This document shows, one piece after another, positions 16,243 through 17,494 of a stretch of DNA of 17,494 nt. Location: positions 1 through 17,494 of the forward strand of contig JBAWXE010000055.1 of NCBI GenBank assembly GCA_037144255.1, written 5' to 3'. The position numbers and the translations under genes are program-made. Below the pieces are notes generated by a model that was not told the origin of the DNA, did no database searches, and saw only the letters and a list, made by a program, of their open reading frames with translations. This DNA comes from JBAWXE01 sp037144255 (GTDB lineage: Bacteria; Bacteroidota; Bacteroidia; Chitinophagales; Chitinophagaceae). The stretch's first letter is position 1. Each line of letters opens with the position of its first letter.

Positions 16243-16328
16243 ATACTTATTAGTTGTTGATTTTTGAATGTATAAATATAATAATGACTTACTAAAATAG
16301 TAGTTTTCAAATATCTGTTTAATAACCA

Positions 16329-16336
16329 CAAAACTA
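16329..16336 (-). promoter_or_regulatory. -7 promoter element for the DUF4476 gene
   Basis: Read on the minus strand this is TAGTTTTG, a perfect TAnnTTTG. It lies 87 bases before the chosen start at 16242 and overlaps the alternative upstream ATG (16329), which favours the downstream start. No TTG at the right spacing was seen. Confidence 0.4.
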
Positions 16337-16398
16337 TTTATCTTAAGTTTATAATATAGTTGTTTTTATATAAATTTAGGACAAAGTATCATTTTTAT

Positions 16399-17364
16399 AT
16401 GAATAAAAGAGCCAAAATAATATCATACTTTGCTTGTGGAACCATACTGGGTATATCTATTATGGCATTCTTTGCCTTTAAACCAGTAGATAAATCTCCA
16501 AATATTGATGCTGCTGATTATGGAGATTCCCGAGGTGATGGTCGCTCATTATACAAATGGTATCCTCCTGAATTACCAAAAACATTGGATTTTGCAGGTG
16601 AAAAGATGCCACTGGAAAAATGGGATGTTCGTGAGCGTTTAGAAAGAGAAATGATGATCAATTATTACATGCATGGCAGCACTTTGTATATTCTGAAACT
16701 ATCAACCAGATACTTTCCTTTAATTGAAGAACGACTTAGAGCAAATGGAGTGCCGGATGATTTCAAATATGTATGTGTGGCTGAAAGTTCATTACAACAG
16801 AGCAGTTTATCACCTGTAGGTGCCGCAAGTTTTTGGCAATTCATGAAAGAAACAGCACCTCATTATAAGCTGGAAGTGAATAATGAAGTAGATGAACGCT
16901 TTAATATCAGAAAGGCTACTGATGCGGCATGCGATTATTATAAAGAAGCCCATAGCAAATTTGGCAGCTGGACAGCTGCAGCTGCCTCATACAATTGTGG
17001 TATGGCCGGATATGCAAGCCAATGTGATTTTCAGAAAGCATCTAATTTTTATGATCTTGCTTTTCCGGAAGAGACCAATAGATACATCTACCGCATAGCT
17101 GCATTAAAATATATAATTGTAAACGCACGTAATCTTGGATTGGTAATTTCGGGGAACGAAGCATATAAACCTATCAAAACCAAAAGTGTAATAGTTGATG
17201 CCAGTATCACTAATTTGGCTGATTTCGCGATAGAACATGGTAGTAATTATAAAATGCTAAAGTTGTTGAATCCTTGGTTAAGAGCCCATACCCTAACTGT
17301 AAAACCCGGAAAGACCTATACAATTGAATTTCCGATAGATACACCATTAGATACTCAATATTAG
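16399..17364 (+). CDS. Membrane-anchored lytic murein transglycosylase (SLT domain, MltD-like)
   Basis: Cleaves the MurNAc-GlcNAc bond of peptidoglycan to form 1,6-anhydro ends, during wall growth or remodelling in the periplasm. The ATG at 16399 gives 321 aa with a typical MNKRAK start and one hydrophobic segment (about 8-27), a signal peptide or membrane anchor. An ATG at 16360 would add 13 odd residues. The SLT domain (about 105-245) has the catalytic Glu in VAESSL (E129), SPVGAASFWQFM (138-149), the AAASYNCG motif (194-201, AAYNxG in most relatives) and NRYIYRIAALK (227-237). Residues 262-312 resemble a weak LysM peptidoglycan-binding unit (LADFAIEHG, LLNPWL, VKPGKTYTIEFP). The cysteine at 13 is not in a lipobox. 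It is divergent from the DUF4476 gene. Confidence 0.87.
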   Translation: MNKRAKIISYFACGTILGISIMAFFAFKPVDKSPNIDAADYGDSRGDGRSLYKWYPPELPKTLDFAGEKMPLEKWDVRERLEREMMINYYMHGSTLYILKLSTRYFPLIEERLRANGVPDDFKYVCVAESSLQQSSLSPVGAASFWQFMKETAPHYKLEVNNEVDERFNIRKATDAACDYYKEAHSKFGSWTAAAASYNCGMAGYASQCDFQKASNFYDLAFPEETNRYIYRIAALKYIIVNARNLGLVISGNEAYKPIKTKSVIVDASITNLADFAIEHGSNYKMLKLLNPWLRAHTLTVKPGKTYTIEFPIDTPLDTQY

Positions 17365-17378
17365 AAGGCCTCCTTTTT
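17362..17378 (+). terminator. Weak hairpin with T-run at the transglycosylase stop
   Basis: AAGG (17365-17368) can pair with CCTT (17372-17375) around CCT, with two further weak pairs on the outside, and the stretch ends in five T (17374-17378). The stem is short and overlaps the stop codon, so termination would be inefficient. Confidence 0.25.
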
Positions 17379-17426
17379 GATTGTTTGTATATAAGTAATT
17401 TATTAGCTTTAGAGAAATATTAGCTA

Positions 17427-17494
17427 ATGCGTATACTTCATGCATTGATATTAATGCTCATTACAGCAATGCTGGTATTCCTATTGGATAGGCC
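17427..17494 (+). CDS. Start of a membrane or exported protein (3' partial)
   Basis: An ATG at 17427, 62 bases after the transglycosylase, opens a frame to the window edge (22 full codons). The encoded start MRILHALILMLITAMLVFLL is one strongly hydrophobic segment after a single Arg, a signal peptide or membrane anchor. Similar short leaders precede penicillin-acylase-family proteins in Bacteroidota, but this is too little to assign a family. An inverted repeat ATTAGCT/AGCTAAT (17402-17408 and 17422-17428) reaches into the start codon. Confidence 0.45.
   Translation, partial: MRILHALILMLITAMLVFLLDR

Overview
The window looks like core chromosome of a Bacteroidota bacterium, most likely of the Chitinophagales/Sphingobacteriia type. 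Four observations support this. There are promoter elements of the Bacteroidota form TTTG-N19-TAnnTTTG. Most genes lack a Shine-Dalgarno site. bS16 carries the long C-terminal tail seen in this phylum. RpoB (1270 aa) and RpoC (1440 aa) have the lengths usual there, and a DUF4476-type secreted protein is present. No transposase, integrase, CRISPR array, tRNA or rRNA was seen.

Layout, left to right: the 3' end of a transcription terminator rho gene with an abnormal, abruptly AT-rich tail (2-244); ffh, the SRP GTPase (354-1697); rpsP, ribosomal protein bS16 (1827-2348); a hairpin-rich gap; a compact sugar cassette of glf (UDP-galactopyranose mutase), an overlapping family 2 glycosyltransferase and a GT-C/TPR membrane glycosyltransferase (2485-6475); a 313-bp AT-rich gap carrying a textbook Bacteroidota promoter and a probable attenuator; rpoB (6789-10601); a 213-bp gap with a perfect 38-bp palindrome; rpoC (10815-15137) ending in a strong intrinsic terminator; then, converging on it, a secreted DUF4476 protein on the minus strand (15259-16242), a divergent lytic transglycosylase (16399-17364), and the first codons of a membrane or exported protein (17427 to the window edge).

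How the parts relate: ffh/rpsP and rpoB/rpoC are housekeeping genes for protein targeting, translation and transcription. The three-gene cassette between them plausibly makes UDP-galactofuranose, charges a polyprenyl-phosphate with a sugar, and transfers that sugar outside the membrane to a surface glycan; the exact product cannot be told from sequence. The last genes act in the cell envelope.

I found no convincing new multi-gene system. The points most worth checking are regulatory or architectural: the rpoB leader (promoter, 22-codon upstream ORF and intrinsic terminator overlapping it), the separation of rpoBC from the usual rplKAJL cluster, the 38-bp palindrome between rpoB and rpoC, the 16-bp GAAA-capped hairpin after rpsP, and the abnormal rho 3' end.
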